Positions 9,107 to 18,259 of a stretch of 64,000 nt of DNA are shown piece by piece (position 1 is the first letter of the stretch; every line of letters begins with the position of its first letter). Made by a program: the position numbers and the translations under genes. The stretch comes from Oligoflexus sp. (GTDB lineage Bacteria; Bdellovibrionota_B; Oligoflexia; Oligoflexales; Oligoflexaceae): assembly GCF_035712445.1 (NCBI RefSeq), contig NZ_DASTAT010000140.1, forward strand, positions 1 to 64,000. Direction: 5' to 3'. The notes under the pieces were generated by a model, which saw only the letters and a program-made list of their open reading frames with translations, was not told the origin of the DNA and did not search any database.

Positions 9107-10258
9107 GTGTTTACTCCGTCGGCCACATCGCCCGTCATGAAGCTTGCCATCTACCGCTCCACAAGTATTGGGGATGTGGTGCTTGCCACCGCGTGCGTGG
9201 ATCTTTTGCGTCAGATTCCGACACCTGTTCAGATTACCTGGGTGGGCCGCAAGCCCGCCTTGCAGCTTATTGGCAGCGCTTTTCCTGAAATGAAAATCGT
9301 GGAAGTCGATCCCGATCTCACCAACTATCAGGAGAAGGTGCTTCACGAACTGAGGGATATTCACTTCCTTGTGGATCTGCAGACCAATCTGCGTTCGCAG
9401 CTGCTCTGCCGGTCCCTGAAGCGTGACTATAAGATCCCGAGTTACATTTGCCACAAAAGAACGATAGATCGCGGGACTATGACCATCAGTTCCCGTTTGC
9501 GGGGACGTCGGCGGCCCTTGCCTGAATCCTATGTGTCCACCACCCAGCATCAGTTCGATATGATGACCCAGACCCTGAAACAGGCTTTGGAAGTGCATTT
9601 GCCGGTGGAAGTGCGCGATGGCCTGGATAAGATCAACGCCCGACCCCTTCTGCCAACCGCTCATGATCCTGGGCAAAAACCCTGGCAAAAGGAGCTGAAA
9701 TTCGGACACTGGCTGGCGGTGGCTCCAGGTGCCGCGCATGAAGCCAAGAAAGCGCCGCTCAACCTTCTGCGCGATACGCTCGAACTTTTGAACCGGCATC
9801 TACGTCAGGATCCGGCCATGCGGGACCAGACGATCGGACTTTGCTTTGTCGGAAACGACAAGGATCGCGACTGCGCGCTGAGTATACTCGACAGCATCGA
9901 CTGGCCCGGGCCGATTTTGAATCTGGCCGGCAAGCTCAGTCTTTGGGAAACCGCGCTGGCTTTGAAGGATACCGATGGGCTTCTTTGCAATGATTCCGGC
10001 CTTCTGCATATAGCCGAAGCGGTGGGAACGCCGGTCGCGGCGCTTTTTGGTCCGACTGTGGAAGCCTTTGGCTTTCCTCCGTGGAGGCCGGAGAGCAAAG
10101 CCTTTTCCTCGCTCCTGGGCTGCCGTCCCTGCTCGAAGCATGGCGCGGCGGATTGCCGTTACGGTGACAAACTTTGTTTTGGCCTGATTCAACCGCCGCA
10201 AATCGTCGATCATTTGAAAACACTGCTGAAGCGAAATGTCGGGAATGGCCAGAACTGA
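9107..10258 (+). CDS. Heptosyltransferase-type glycosyltransferase (GT9)
   Basis: GT9 enzymes add heptose or similar sugars to the LPS core at the cytoplasmic face of the inner membrane. The family signature is visible at both ends: RSTSIGDVVLATACVDLL near the N-terminus, and GLLCNDSGLLHIAEAVGTP with ALFGPT near residue 300. A Cys-bearing tail (GCRPCSKHGAADCRYG) is also common in the family. The GTG at 9107 is supported by AAGGGG ending 5 bases upstream; the ATG at 9137 lacks a site. The next gene, a Kdo transferase, overlaps by 23 bases, so this is an LPS inner-core operon. The exact sugar is not determinable. Confidence 0.88.
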   Translation: MFTPSATSPVMKLAIYRSTSIGDVVLATACVDLLRQIPTPVQITWVGRKPALQLIGSAFPEMKIVEVDPDLTNYQEKVLHELRDIHFLVDLQTNLRSQLLCRSLKRDYKIPSYICHKRTIDRGTMTISSRLRGRRRPLPESYVSTTQHQFDMMTQTLKQALEVHLPVEVRDGLDKINARPLLPTAHDPGQKPWQKELKFGHWLAVAPGAAHEAKKAPLNLLRDTLELLNRHLRQDPAMRDQTIGLCFVGNDKDRDCALSILDSIDWPGPILNLAGKLSLWETALALKDTDGLLCNDSGLLHIAEAVGTPVAALFGPTVEAFGFPPWRPESKAFSSLLGCRPCSKHGAADCRYGDKLCFGLIQPPQIVDHLKTLLKRNVGNGQN

Positions 10259-11564
10259 GATCTTACAAAAATGCGCCCTCGGTCTATACGAGCTGCTGTG
10301 GTGGTTTCTGGGGGGCGTGCTTGCGCCTCTTTTAAAAGGAATTTCCTCCCTGCGTCCTCAGCTGGATGGACGAACTCTTACGGTCGAGCAGCTGCAAAGC
10401 ATAGCCCAGGAAAGGCAGCGTTTCCCGCATTCCATGGTGTTTTTCTGTTCGTCCGCCGGAGAATATGAGCAGGCCAAGCCGCTGATGGATCGTCTTCAAA
10501 AGCAGGGCGATACCTATGTCTTTCTTATTCTGGTTTCGTATTCAGGAAAACGGTTTGCATTGGCCCAGCAGGAGACTGTTCCCTTTATCATGGCGCCCTG
10601 GGATCGACCGTCGGCCTGGGAAAAGCTTTTTCAGGTCCTGCGGCCGGATGCCTTTGTGGTTGTGCGGTATGAACTCTGGCCCGGGTTTCTTTTCAAGGCG
10701 CGGGCGCATGCTCCGGTTTATTTGATTGATGCGGTGCAATCGCCAGGACTTATGAAACCAGGATTATCCCGCAATTTGCGCGCGGGATTGGTGAAGCTCT
10801 GCCGCGAAGTTTTTGTGGTCGGAGTCGAGGACCAGGCGTTTTATGCGAGCCTTTTGCAAAGACCGGCGGCCTCGATCCCGCAGGTTGGAGATACCAAGTA
10901 CGACCGTGTGCTGGAGAGGCTGGAGCAAAGAGAAGAGAAAAGACTACAGCTTCGTGAACAGCTCCATTCATTTTTGAATGAAGGACCTTTGATTATTCTC
11001 GGCAGCGCCTGGCCTGAGGATCTTGAGGCCTTGCTTGAAGTCTATCCCGCGCTTCAGGCCCATTTTCCGCACATTAAACTCATTGTGGCACCTCATGATA
11101 TCAGTCCTGCCATGGTGGAGAAGATGCAGCAGCGACTGGAAGCCATGCACCTTCAGGTTTGTCGCGCCCAGGCGGCAGGCTTGGCGGCAGCAGGAGCAGG
11201 TGATAATGTTCTTCTCGTTGACATGATCGGAGTCCTTCCCGAACTATACGCACTGGCTGATATAGCCTGGGTTGGAGGTGCTCTGCATCATCGCGTCCAC
11301 AATGTGTTGGAGCCAGCCTGTCAGGGACTTTTTGTCTGCTTTGGCCCGCTTTACCATACAAGTCAGGAAGCCCGTCAGCTTGTGGCGGAAGGACTTGTGA
11401 CGGTCATCACATCCGGAAAGGATTTTCTGGAGTGGGTCCAGGGGCTGCGTTGGGAGGGGCATCCTCCGCATCGACGGCTTTATGAAGCCATAATCCGGCA
11501 TCGGGGTGCCACGGAGCGCATTCTGAAAGCGATTCAAGCCGACGCACGGAATAGACGCCGCTAA
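10236..11564 (+). CDS. waaA: 3-deoxy-D-manno-octulosonic acid (Kdo) transferase
   Basis: WaaA (KdtA, GT30) transfers Kdo from CMP-Kdo to lipid IV-A, beginning the LPS core. The N-terminal hydrophobic anchor (LYELLWWFLGGVLAPLL) is followed by FCSSAGEYEQAKPLMDRL, which holds the catalytic Glu of the family's SxGE motif. VVVRYELWPGF and a C-terminal GGALHHRVHNVLEPA region fit the nucleotide-sugar side. At 442 residues it is near the usual length (about 425). It overlaps the GT9 gene upstream and is followed by the RNase G gene after 36 bases. The SSAGEYEQ form varies from the classic ASVGE but keeps the Glu. Confidence 0.9.
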   Translation: MSGMARTEILQKCALGLYELLWWFLGGVLAPLLKGISSLRPQLDGRTLTVEQLQSIAQERQRFPHSMVFFCSSAGEYEQAKPLMDRLQKQGDTYVFLILVSYSGKRFALAQQETVPFIMAPWDRPSAWEKLFQVLRPDAFVVVRYELWPGFLFKARAHAPVYLIDAVQSPGLMKPGLSRNLRAGLVKLCREVFVVGVEDQAFYASLLQRPAASIPQVGDTKYDRVLERLEQREEKRLQLREQLHSFLNEGPLIILGSAWPEDLEALLEVYPALQAHFPHIKLIVAPHDISPAMVEKMQQRLEAMHLQVCRAQAAGLAAAGAGDNVLLVDMIGVLPELYALADIAWVGGALHHRVHNVLEPACQGLFVCFGPLYHTSQEARQLVAEGLVTVITSGKDFLEWVQGLRWEGHPPHRRLYEAIIRHRGATERILKAIQADARNRRR

Positions 11565-11600
11565 CAATTCAGGGGCCCAGGCCTCGGGAAGATACGATAT

Positions 11601-13112
11601 ATGCGCAATCAAACGCCCAAAAGGCTGATCATCAACAGCAGTGTTTCTGAAACCCGTGTCGGACTGGTCGAGGGGGATCGTCTGGCCGAACTTTATGTGG
11701 AACGAACGCATAAACGCGGCATGGTCGGCAATATCTATAAGGCCAAGGTCAGTCGGGTGCTGCCCGGCATGCAGTCGGCTTTCGTGAATATTGGCGCGGA
11801 CCGCTCGGCCTTTCTTTACGGCGGTGATGTGGTTGATCCCGAATATATTGCCGCAGTGAAGAGTCAGAATCAGGGTCAGGATCCCCGCGAAAGCAACAAC
11901 CGTACACCGATCGAAAAAGTTCTGCGCGAAGGTCAGGAGATCATCGTCCAGGTTGCCAAAGAGCCCCTGGGCACCAAAGGGCCGAGGGTTACGATGGTGG
12001 CGACCATTCCCGGGCGCTATCTGGTTCTGATGCCTGAATTCAATAGCCTTGGCATTTCACGACGCATAGAAGATGAAGCCGTGCGGGCGAAGCTTCTGGC
12101 GGAAGTGGAAGCCATGAGGCCACCCGAGATGGGTTTGATCATCCGCACGGCGGCTTTGGAAGCCCCGCCTGAGCATTTAAAAAAGGACCTCGATTATCTT
12201 CTGAAGGTCTGGGAGGGCGTGGGCGAGCGCCGGATGAAAAGTTCGGCGCCTGCGCTTCTCTATCAGGAACCGGATCTGGTTCTGAAAACGACCCGCGATC
12301 TTTATAGCGACGATGTTGCGGAAATCGTTGTCGATGATGTGCAGGTTTACGAGCAGCTGCGGCATTTTCTGCAGGATTCCATTCCCTCGGCGCATGACAA
12401 GCTGAAACTTTTCCAGGGCCCGGATTTGATCTTCGATCATTTCGGACTGGAGATGGAAATCGCCACGGCCCTGTCACGGAAGGTCTGGCTGCCGTCGGGT
12501 GGGTACCTCGTGATCGATCAGACGGAAGCCTTGACCTCGTTTGATGTGAATACCGGGAAATTCGTGGGTTCGCTGAACGCGCAGGATACCATCCTGAAAA
12601 CCAACCTCGAGGCCATCGAGGAGGTTGTGCATCAGCTCCGCATCCGTAACCTCGGAGGTATTATCGTCATTGACTTCATTGATATGGAAAGTTACGCCGA
12701 TCAGCAGAAGGTCAATGAAGCGCTGCAGGAAGCCTTGAAAGCCGATAAATCCCGCACCAACGTGCTGGCCATCAATGAGCTGGGCCTTGTGCAGATGACG
12801 CGGAAAAGAACGCGGGAATCCTTGGAGCGCGTTCTGACGGTTGACTGCGCGCACTGTGATGGCTGGGGACGCACGCAGAGCCGTGAATCTTTGGTTTATG
12901 AAATGGTGCGGGATGTCGAGCGCTTTCATATCCGCACAGGGCAAAAATCCATACGCGTGCGCGTGCGGGATGATGTTCAGGATATGCTTTTGAATGAAGA
13001 GCGGCCGCTCTTTAACGTACTGCAGGAAAAATATGATATTGAGTTGATCATGGAGCCCACCACGCTGCGCAGCTCCATGCTGAAAGAATCGCCCTATGAA
13101 GTGATCGGCTGA
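11601..13112 (+). CDS. rng: Ribonuclease E/G family endoribonuclease (RNase G-like)
   Basis: The protein begins directly with an S1-containing region (NIYKAKVSRVLPGMQSAFVN, then an ADRSAFL segment) and continues with the DNase I-like catalytic part. The metal-binding aspartates are visible in TSFDVNTGKFVG and IVIDFIDME. The CAHCDGWG motif is the zinc-link that joins RNase E/G protomers. Its 503 residues match RNase G (about 490) rather than RNase E, because the long C-terminal scaffold is absent. The enzyme processes rRNA ends and mRNA in the cytoplasm. Its TGA abuts the stop of the convergent gene, forming the palindrome TGATCA. Confidence 0.93.
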   Translation: MRNQTPKRLIINSSVSETRVGLVEGDRLAELYVERTHKRGMVGNIYKAKVSRVLPGMQSAFVNIGADRSAFLYGGDVVDPEYIAAVKSQNQGQDPRESNNRTPIEKVLREGQEIIVQVAKEPLGTKGPRVTMVATIPGRYLVLMPEFNSLGISRRIEDEAVRAKLLAEVEAMRPPEMGLIIRTAALEAPPEHLKKDLDYLLKVWEGVGERRMKSSAPALLYQEPDLVLKTTRDLYSDDVAEIVVDDVQVYEQLRHFLQDSIPSAHDKLKLFQGPDLIFDHFGLEMEIATALSRKVWLPSGGYLVIDQTEALTSFDVNTGKFVGSLNAQDTILKTNLEAIEEVVHQLRIRNLGGIIVIDFIDMESYADQQKVNEALQEALKADKSRTNVLAINELGLVQMTRKRTRESLERVLTVDCAHCDGWGRTQSRESLVYEMVRDVERFHIRTGQKSIRVRVRDDVQDMLLNEERPLFNVLQEKYDIELIMEPTTLRSSMLKESPYEVIG

Positions 13113-13436
13113 TCAGGGCTGCACTTCAATCCGCGACAAAGCCTGAAGCAGCGGCGTGTCGGGACCTTGATAATGAATGGTCACCTGGTCGGCCTGAGCG
13201 CTGACCTTGAGCCCGGGAAACGTTTTCAGCTCCTTTTCCAGCTGCTGACGAATTTTCTCGGGACTGGGAACCCCAGGCTTTCCAGGAATTTTGAGTTTGT
13301 ATTGACCCTGCCCGGCTTTTTCCACCGAACTCGCCACACCGGGTGAGACCTCGCCTTTTTCAAAGACGATCAAAGCTTTTCCCTGGGCCAAGAGGGTCTG
13401 CGAACAAAAGAGTATGAGGCACAACATGCGACGCAT
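13113..13436 (-). CDS. Small exported protein of unknown function
   Basis: Not recognised. An N-terminal signal peptide (RRMLCLILFCSQTLLAQG) is followed by about 85 residues with strong beta-alpha character: VFEKGEVSPGV, a KLKIPGKPG strand, a PSPEKIRQQLEKEL helix and VTIHYQGPDTPLL. Probably a small soluble periplasmic protein. It follows the Cys-rich lipoprotein gene by 12 bases on the same strand, so the pair is likely an operon. The stop codon abuts that of the convergent RNase G gene. Confidence 0.65.
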   Translation of the reverse strand: MRRMLCLILFCSQTLLAQGKALIVFEKGEVSPGVASSVEKAGQGQYKLKIPGKPGVPSPEKIRQQLEKELKTFPGLKVSAQADQVTIHYQGPDTPLLQALSRIEVQP

Positions 13437-13448
13437 GATTTTCTCCCG

Positions 13449-14276
13449 TCAGGGCTGATCCATAAGACTTCGACATTGCATACTTCCGAGCTGCTCGGGA
13501 GTCAACTTGTTTGATCCGTCAGCAAAGCGACAGGCCAGTTGCTTCAGCCTGTATTGGGCTTCGCAGGCCGTGGCACCTTCCGCCGTCCAGGGCTTTTTGA
13601 AGGTAATGTCACCGATCGTGCTCACCTGACAGACAGTTGGCACGCCTGCGGTATCATCACAGGACGGTGCGGTCGGCGGACAGGAACCCGGCTTGGGATC
13701 CGCGATGCAGGTGATGTCACCCAAATCATTGGGATTCAAACCACGCTGACAGGCGGAGGCCAGCATCATGTCCCGCGCCTTGCATTCGTTGATGCCCCAG
13801 GCCATCGGCTGCTCGCTCCAGGGTATCTCCTGGTTTTTATAGCGTTTCGCGACGCAGCGGGAAGCGATGCCCTGGGTCGGGCAATTCTTACGAACCTGGG
13901 GACAGGCTTCTCCTGTCGAGTCGGGTCCGCAGTGCACATCTCCCAAAGCCGCCAGGTCTATCTTCCGCTCGCAGGCCTCAACCCGAAGACTGTGTCGCGC
14001 CTGGCAGAGACTCGGTCCCCAGGCGTAAACCCGCTCCTCCTGCCAAAGCAATTTTCCGGCCAGTCGATAGGCGACGCATTGATAGGGAAGTTTTCGTTCT
14101 TCGACGGGGCAATCGGCTTTTAAATTTTGACAGTCCATCAGCGGCGCTTCGGTTTGAACCGGGGCGGGCGGAGTCAGATCGGGAGCCTTCGCCGCAGCGA
14201 GGCTCGTGGGTGTGGAACTCGTACTACACGCGGGCAGAAGAGAAATCATTAGAAACAAGGAACTGATCCGAACCAT
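13449..14276 (-). CDS. Cysteine-rich lipoprotein with three internal repeats
   Basis: The signal peptide ends in a good lipobox, SLLPAC, so the mature protein starts at Cys17 and is lipid-anchored. After a Pro/Ala linker come three repeats of about 65-70 residues (roughly 49-116, 124-190 and 199-270). Each carries six cysteines in the same order and ends in an LGDVHC, LGDITC or LGSMQC motif. The middle of each repeat has a W plus a PSLCQAR, NECKAR or TACEAQ helix. This looks like a disulfide-stabilised periplasmic or surface module; I do not recognise the family. It lies 20 bases after flgD but is probably not a flagellar part. Confidence 0.72.
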   Translation of the reverse strand: MVRISSLFLMISLLPACSTSSTPTSLAAAKAPDLTPPAPVQTEAPLMDCQNLKADCPVEERKLPYQCVAYRLAGKLLWQEERVYAWGPSLCQARHSLRVEACERKIDLAALGDVHCGPDSTGEACPQVRKNCPTQGIASRCVAKRYKNQEIPWSEQPMAWGINECKARDMMLASACQRGLNPNDLGDITCIADPKPGSCPPTAPSCDDTAGVPTVCQVSTIGDITFKKPWTAEGATACEAQYRLKQLACRFADGSNKLTPEQLGSMQCRSLMDQP

Positions 14277-14296
14277 ATGCAGTCCGCTCCTGCCTT

Positions 14297-15586
14297 TCAG
14301 GGCACGGCAGCTGCGGACTCTGGCAGATCCTTGGCAGGTGCCGGCTTGGATTTGGGGGCTTTTTCTGGGGTTTCCCTATCCAGTTTAGCGGATGCGGTCC
14401 TTTGTTGGTCAATGGATTTTTTCGCAGAATCTGCTGAAGCGCCCTTGCTGGAAGCCTCATCAGACTTTCCTGGCAGCTTGAGCTTGCCCTCGGCCATCAT
14501 GCGGTCCAAATCCTCGGCGGCGCTCCTGTTATTCAAGGCCTGTGCGTTTTGTGACTTGGCATTTACTTGGCCTTCAGGTTCTCCAGCGGGATTCGCGAGG
14601 CCGGACATTGCTTTCATCATGGCTGCCGGGCTGCCAGGTGCTGCAGCGGCTGGAGCCTCGGCTTCAGCAGGAGCTGGTGCGGCTGCGATCGGAGCATCAG
14701 CCATGTTCGCATCATAGCCGTTCAAGCCCACCGATTTGATCTGATCGAATTTGATTTTACCGAATTCGGAGAAGAGTCCACCGTCCTTGCTGTTGATATC
14801 AATGCCGGTGACTTTCACGCGGCTTGTCAGATTCACAGGCACAGGCTTGCCATCGAGATTCCGCGCGGTCATGTTCAGGGTATAGGTTCCATCGGGAATG
14901 GCCTTGCCGTCGGTGGTCTTGCCGTCCCACTTCAGTTGATGCGTCCCGGCATTCACGGGGCCGAGATCGATCTGATGCACGAGGATGCCCGAGCTGTTGC
15001 GAACCTCGAGCACGGACTGGGCGGCATCGTTTTCGACCTTGTATTCGGTCGGTGTGGGCTTGCCCTCGGTGATGCGCGTGCGGCCGCCATCGACGATGAC
15101 GTCGCGACCGACGTAATTGACGAGCTGCAGGTTACGCGTTGTGTTCTGCTCGGCCAGCATTTTTTCGAGGGATTTATTCACGTTCAGCATCTGCTCCAGC
15201 CCGTTGAACTGGGCGAGCTTGGCCGCCATCTCGGTATCCGCTTCCGGATTCAGAGGGTTTTGGTTTTGCAGCTGCGTGACGAAAAGTTTCAAAAAATCGT
15301 CCTTGCCGAGTTCGTTTTTAGGAACGCGCTTTTCTTTGGTCTGGTCGGAGAGTTTTTCGAGGAATTCGGCATCCGTTTTTGCGGAAGAAAGATCGCCGTT
15401 TTCCTTGGCCTTGCGTTCCTTGATTACTTCGTCCATCGAGTTGGTGATCAGGGTGCGGAAGTCTGTTTTATCTTTAGGACTCTCGACAGGGGCTCTCGGG
15501 TCCTCCACCTGCGCCTGACTGAAATCCTGCATATTGTTGCGCGCGACAGGAGGGGCGATCATGTTTTGAACGGATGCGGTTGACAT
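14297..15586 (-). CDS. flgD: Flagellar hook-capping protein FlgD with long C-terminal tail
   Basis: FlgD caps the growing flagellar hook. The N-terminal FlgD signature is clear (KDDFLKLFVTQLQNQNPLNP, AAKLAQFNGLEQ). The FlgD Ig-like and tudor-like parts follow (HQLKWDGKTTDGKAIPDGTY, GRDVIVDGG). Hook caps are usually 220-260 residues. This one has about 90 extra residues before the conserved start, and about 130 extra after it, rich in Ala, Glu, Lys and Pro and probably disordered. FliK lies 3 bases upstream, the common fliK-flgD order. The usual flgE does not follow: the next gene is a Cys-rich lipoprotein. Confidence 0.92.
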   Translation of the reverse strand: MSTASVQNMIAPPVARNNMQDFSQAQVEDPRAPVESPKDKTDFRTLITNSMDEVIKERKAKENGDLSSAKTDAEFLEKLSDQTKEKRVPKNELGKDDFLKLFVTQLQNQNPLNPEADTEMAAKLAQFNGLEQMLNVNKSLEKMLAEQNTTRNLQLVNYVGRDVIVDGGRTRITEGKPTPTEYKVENDAAQSVLEVRNSSGILVHQIDLGPVNAGTHQLKWDGKTTDGKAIPDGTYTLNMTARNLDGKPVPVNLTSRVKVTGIDINSKDGGLFSEFGKIKFDQIKSVGLNGYDANMADAPIAAAPAPAEAEAPAAAAPGSPAAMMKAMSGLANPAGEPEGQVNAKSQNAQALNNRSAAEDLDRMMAEGKLKLPGKSDEASSKGASADSAKKSIDQQRTASAKLDRETPEKAPKSKPAPAKDLPESAAAVP

Positions 15587-15589
15587 CGG

Positions 15590-17905
15590 TTAAACCCTCA
15601 CTTGAATAAGACCATTGTGCAAGGGAACGCGCGTTTCCGGTGCGGAAACGAAGGACTGACGATAGCTGCGCGATGTGCTGCGAATGCCATTCGGTCCACG
15701 CGAGTTGCTCTCGCTCGAATTTTCAAAGAATTGTTCGCGGTTCTGCTGACCGTTGCCGGAGGATTGCGACCAGGCCGAACTGTAGCTCAGGCCGATCTCG
15801 ACTTTTTCGAGATTCAGATTTTGGTTCTGAAGGGATTCGCGGAGTTTCGGCAGTTCCTGAACCAAAGCCTCACGGGCCTGATCCGAATGGGTCACGATGC
15901 GAATTTCGACGGTTTTGTCCTTGATATCAAGGGCGAGGTCGAGTGGACCCATTTCCTTGCTGCCCAGATCGAGTCGAATGGAGCCGCCGCCGTCCTTGAT
16001 CAGCATCGAGGATTTATCGAGTATATCCTGGAGCTGCTGATGGGAAACGGGAACTGAGGGGGCCTGAGGCGCGGCTGCCGTTTCTATGCTGAAGGCTTTA
16101 TTGGATGCTGCGGCCGGACTGGTGCCTGGCGTGAACATCGAATTATTATCCTGATTCAGGAAGGACTGGTTTTGATTGCGGCCGGAAAGGTCACCGCCTT
16201 TATCATCCCCGGTGGATCCCGCCTCCTGGAAGGCCAGTCCCAAGGCGCTCAAATCAAACGGACTGGCATCGGGTGCGGGAAGATTGGAGGCATCCATCCG
16301 ATTGGCAAAATCGGGGGCTTGGATAAATTGAGAGTTCAGAAGATCATCGAGTGAGCGCAGCGGCTGTGCGGCTGCTGTTTTGGGATCGACGGCGATCTCT
16401 TTGGATTCGCGACTCACAAAATCTTCAGGTCGCAGGGTTTGAAGAGTCTCGGTATTCCAGCGCTGCGCCATGACCATAAAAGGATCCTGAGGTGCGGTCG
16501 GAACGCGCGGAAGGACATTCATCACCAAAGGCACTTCGTCCATGGTCGGTGCCGCTGTCAAGGTCGCATCGACCTTGGGTTCTGTCGTTGCCGCGAAAGG
16601 ATCCCAGGTTTCGACTCCGGCTTCCATAGGATTGATGAAGAAAGGGGCGCTGCCGTCATCGAGAACAGTCAAAGGCATCAGCTCGGCAGTTTCCGGATCC
16701 TGAGTCCAAAGCTGAACAGGTTCCAAAGGCGAGGGGCCTTTGGGATCAAGGCGCGACAGCTGAGCCATCAACGCGGGATCCAAGGCCTGAGGAGCCGCCG
16801 GGTTGATTTGGGTTTTCTGCGGCACCGTGATTACGGTTTGGTCTGGGGAAAGCGTGGGCCATTGCACGGGAAGACCGAGCGAGGATTGCATGCGTTCCGC
16901 GCGCTGCATATAGCTTTGAAGACCATCAAGGCCCAGATTGTCTTTAAGAAGATCGCCTTCCTGCATGATGCGTCTTGTGTCAAAGCCCAGGGCCTGAAGC
17001 GTCTCGCCCAGAGTGACAAGGGGCTCCTGCGTTGGAGCTTCGATTCCTGCGAGGGAAATAGGACCGGCATTTTTTGCCTGGAGCGCTTGAGGGGCGAGGC
17101 CAAGCAGCTGCAGGTTTTGTTCAAGAGGCATGGCCACCTGCAAAACATCGGCCGTTTGCGTTTGACTCAGGATGGATTGCAGGAGTGGACTTTGCGCGAC
17201 AAGGCCAGGGATTTGCGCGGGTTCCACGAATTCAAGGCGTCCCGCGAGAAGCGCGAGAGCGGGATTTTGCTGCATGAAAAGTTCAGGATTGCCTGTGGCC
17301 AGCATCTCTTGAAGACGCAGCTGCCAGTCTTCCAAAGCCTCAGGCATAGCCTCGGTCGGGACCTCGCTCACAGTATTTGTTATGATGGAAGCTGTGGCCG
17401 TCACAAGCGGTGCCGAGGCCTCGGCGGCTGGCGCACGGACAGGCGTCTGACCCATGTTGAGACTGGGTTTTGCTGCTATGGTCTCTTTAGCATTTTCCGG
17501 GCGTGGGCCGGGCGTGCGAACGGCGGCTTCCAAGGTTTTTGTCGTGTCGGGTGCGGACCGATTCCATGGAGCCTCAGTCGGTTCCGATTTTTGCATGCGA
17601 CGCGGGGTTGGGGCGGGCTGTCTTGGCGTAGCCTGCTCCTGCTGGACGGGCTGAGCCTTGAGGGGAGCGGCCGGACGCGGGCTTTGCGGCCTCACGGGAG
17701 GCTGCTGGGCAGGACGCGCCACGGCGCCAGTCTTGGGCGCCTGAGCAGTGAGGTGCTCCGCGAATTGGCTTTTCTGTGAAGAGCGTCCAGGGTCCGCAGA
17801 AGGTGCGGCGCGAGGGTTCGTGGATTCATTGACTGTCAAATTGTCAGTCCAGGTATCCGATCCGCGCGAACTTTTCGTGAAACTATTGTTATTGATATTT
17901 GTCAC
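15590..17905 (-). CDS. fliK: Flagellar hook-length control protein FliK
   Basis: FliK measures hook length and switches the export apparatus to filament substrates. The first 600 residues are Pro/Ala/Gln-rich and of low complexity, as in other FliK proteins. The conserved C-terminal Flg_hook domain lies near 640-715 (GGGSIRLDLGSKEMGPLDLAL, then VEIRIVTHSDQAREAL and a long amphipathic helix). The start is a GTG with AAGGA upstream. At 771 residues it is longer than enteric FliK (about 405), which could mean a longer molecular ruler or just domain drift. It begins an operon with flgD. Confidence 0.9.
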   Translation of the reverse strand: MTNINNNSFTKSSRGSDTWTDNLTVNESTNPRAAPSADPGRSSQKSQFAEHLTAQAPKTGAVARPAQQPPVRPQSPRPAAPLKAQPVQQEQATPRQPAPTPRRMQKSEPTEAPWNRSAPDTTKTLEAAVRTPGPRPENAKETIAAKPSLNMGQTPVRAPAAEASAPLVTATASIITNTVSEVPTEAMPEALEDWQLRLQEMLATGNPELFMQQNPALALLAGRLEFVEPAQIPGLVAQSPLLQSILSQTQTADVLQVAMPLEQNLQLLGLAPQALQAKNAGPISLAGIEAPTQEPLVTLGETLQALGFDTRRIMQEGDLLKDNLGLDGLQSYMQRAERMQSSLGLPVQWPTLSPDQTVITVPQKTQINPAAPQALDPALMAQLSRLDPKGPSPLEPVQLWTQDPETAELMPLTVLDDGSAPFFINPMEAGVETWDPFAATTEPKVDATLTAAPTMDEVPLVMNVLPRVPTAPQDPFMVMAQRWNTETLQTLRPEDFVSRESKEIAVDPKTAAAQPLRSLDDLLNSQFIQAPDFANRMDASNLPAPDASPFDLSALGLAFQEAGSTGDDKGGDLSGRNQNQSFLNQDNNSMFTPGTSPAAASNKAFSIETAAAPQAPSVPVSHQQLQDILDKSSMLIKDGGGSIRLDLGSKEMGPLDLALDIKDKTVEIRIVTHSDQAREALVQELPKLRESLQNQNLNLEKVEIGLSYSSAWSQSSGNGQQNREQFFENSSESNSRGPNGIRSTSRSYRQSFVSAPETRVPLHNGLIQVRV

Positions 17906-18117
17906 GACTCAAGTTTCCTTCTCGCATGCCGATACACCGTTTTGGCTTTCCATGACTCATCAGCACATACCATGCCATAAATACGACTCACTTAAATTCA
18001 TGGGTTAGAGCGAAGAGATTCTCCTGACTCGGCAGTTATAGCCTTTTAGACGGCGCTATTTGCCTGGTGGCGGATGCGCCGCGGGCTTCGCACATGCGGA
18101 TTTCAGGTGAATTGTTA

Positions 18118-18146
18118 TTGACAGCGAGGGGCTGATTTAAGATTAT
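18118..18146 (+). promoter_or_regulatory. Promoter for rplU-rpmA
   Basis: A perfect TTGACA (18118-18123) is followed after 17 bases by GATTAT (18141-18146), four of six matches to the -10 box. Transcription from here would leave a leader of roughly 105 bases before rplU. The rest of the gap from fliK (17906-18117) shows no gene I can support. Confidence 0.6.
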
Positions 18147-18156
18147 GTGACGCTCT

Positions 18157-18237
18157 CTAGCCTCAGTTCGCTAGGATCCCTATTCTTTGAATAGGTTTAA
18201 GCTCGATAGATAGACCTTTTCGGGTGGTTCAAACCCG
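18157..18237 (+). promoter_or_regulatory. Structured 5' leader of rplU (three hairpins)
   Basis: Three hairpins follow one another in the predicted leader. CTAGC/GCTAG is at 18157-18161 with 18170-18174. CCTATTC/GAATAGG, with a three-base loop, is at 18179-18195. CGGGT/ACCCG, with a seven-base loop, is at 18221-18225 with 18233-18237. The last ends about 10 bases before the ribosome-binding site of L21. Ribosomal protein leaders often bind their own product, so an autogenous control site is possible. That is inference from structure only. Confidence 0.4.
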
Positions 18238-18259
18238 GATGAATCGGAAGGAGATATTC

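Noticed and set aside
16439..17779. Plus-strand frame opposite fliK
   Set aside because: Basic, Cys/Trp-rich composition typical of antisense translation; fliK is confirmed by its C-terminal domain.
18221..18237. Stem with a TTCAA-type loop resembling a tRNA T-arm
   Set aside because: No acceptor, D or anticodon arms around it; it is better seen as a hairpin of the rplU leader.
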